Positions 63,959-64,000 of a stretch of 64,000 nucleotides of DNA are shown here, in pieces. A program made the translations under genes and the position numbers. The stretch's first letter is position 1; every line of letters starts with the position of its first letter. A model generated the notes under the pieces. That model saw nothing but the letters and a program-made list of their open reading frames with translations. It searched no databases and was not told the origin of the DNA. This stretch comes from Clostridiaceae bacterium (GTDB taxonomy: Bacteria > Bacillota > Clostridia > TANB77 > CAG-508). The stretch spans positions 1 to 64,000 of the forward strand of contig JAETPW010000006.1 of NCBI GenBank assembly GCA_021771025.1, written 5' to 3'.

Positions 63959-64000
63959 TTGGTTTCACCTCTTTCGCTTTTCTTGCTTACCAGTGGTATG

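Noticed and set aside
1..64000. CRISPR arrays, tRNA and rRNA genes
   Set aside because: No regularly spaced direct repeats of 25-40 bases and no tRNA cloverleaf or rRNA sequence was seen on reading both strands; a dedicated scan was not possible.

Overview
The window comes from a very AT-rich, low-GC Gram-positive genome. It carries spo0A, a YtaF-type sporulation membrane protein, a Firmicutes-type AddB and strong AGGAGG ribosome binding sites, so an anaerobic, probably spore-forming and uncultured gut-type member of the Clostridia is the best guess. Most genes lie on the minus strand. No tRNA, rRNA or CRISPR array was seen.

Layout. 1-4.7 kb: an ECF sigma/anti-sigma pair (the sigma gene apparently starting at ATT), two unknown genes and a candidate type I toxin/antisense-RNA locus. 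4.7-11.3 kb: spo0A, yigZ, a HI0933-type flavoprotein, an aluminium-resistance-type PLP enzyme, a small Cys-rich protein, and the rpsF-ssb-rpsR operon. 11.4-22.9 kb: Ca2+-type P-ATPase, a frameshifted LD-carboxypeptidase, an AraC regulator, ytaF, dinD between two near-identical palindromes, smc and an XRE regulator. 23-28.1 kb: an SsuABC/ThiXYZ-like ABC transporter interrupted by a DUF4143 ATPase and a structured repeat, with a group II intron remnant upstream. 28.3-29.5 kb: two small genes. 29.8-32.3 kb: a complete diversity-generating retroelement (template repeat, reverse transcriptase, Avd, variable protein). 32.4-44.8 kb: trmL, a P-loop kinase, rlmB, mfd, a HipA-like kinase, plsC, an SDR, two foreign-looking small genes and topB. 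45-64 kb: leuS, a zincin-like protein, a GltD-like oxidoreductase, a family 4 UDG, a prepilin-like protein, a second DUF4143 ATPase, pgeF, addB, ogg, a broken double-GGDEF gene, yitT and a radical SAM protein.

Three observations stand out. (1) Four conserved genes (dinD, the ABC permease, rlmB, mfd) are each broken by exactly +1, always at an in-frame CGG codon; skipping the C restores a glycine and the full family length in every case. The three in-frame CTT-CGG pairs found in the window are all at such sites, and CGG is otherwise almost absent. This suggests +1 frameshifting at a hungry CGG codon, or else a systematic sequence artefact. (2) The retroelement shows textbook adenine-specific divergence between template and variable repeat. 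(3) Two copies of an undescribed element have 43-bp inverted arms unrelated in sequence between copies, enclosing a conserved ~100-nt core; a third element has the same architecture with another core. Several families of palindromic intergenic repeats fill the gaps between genes.
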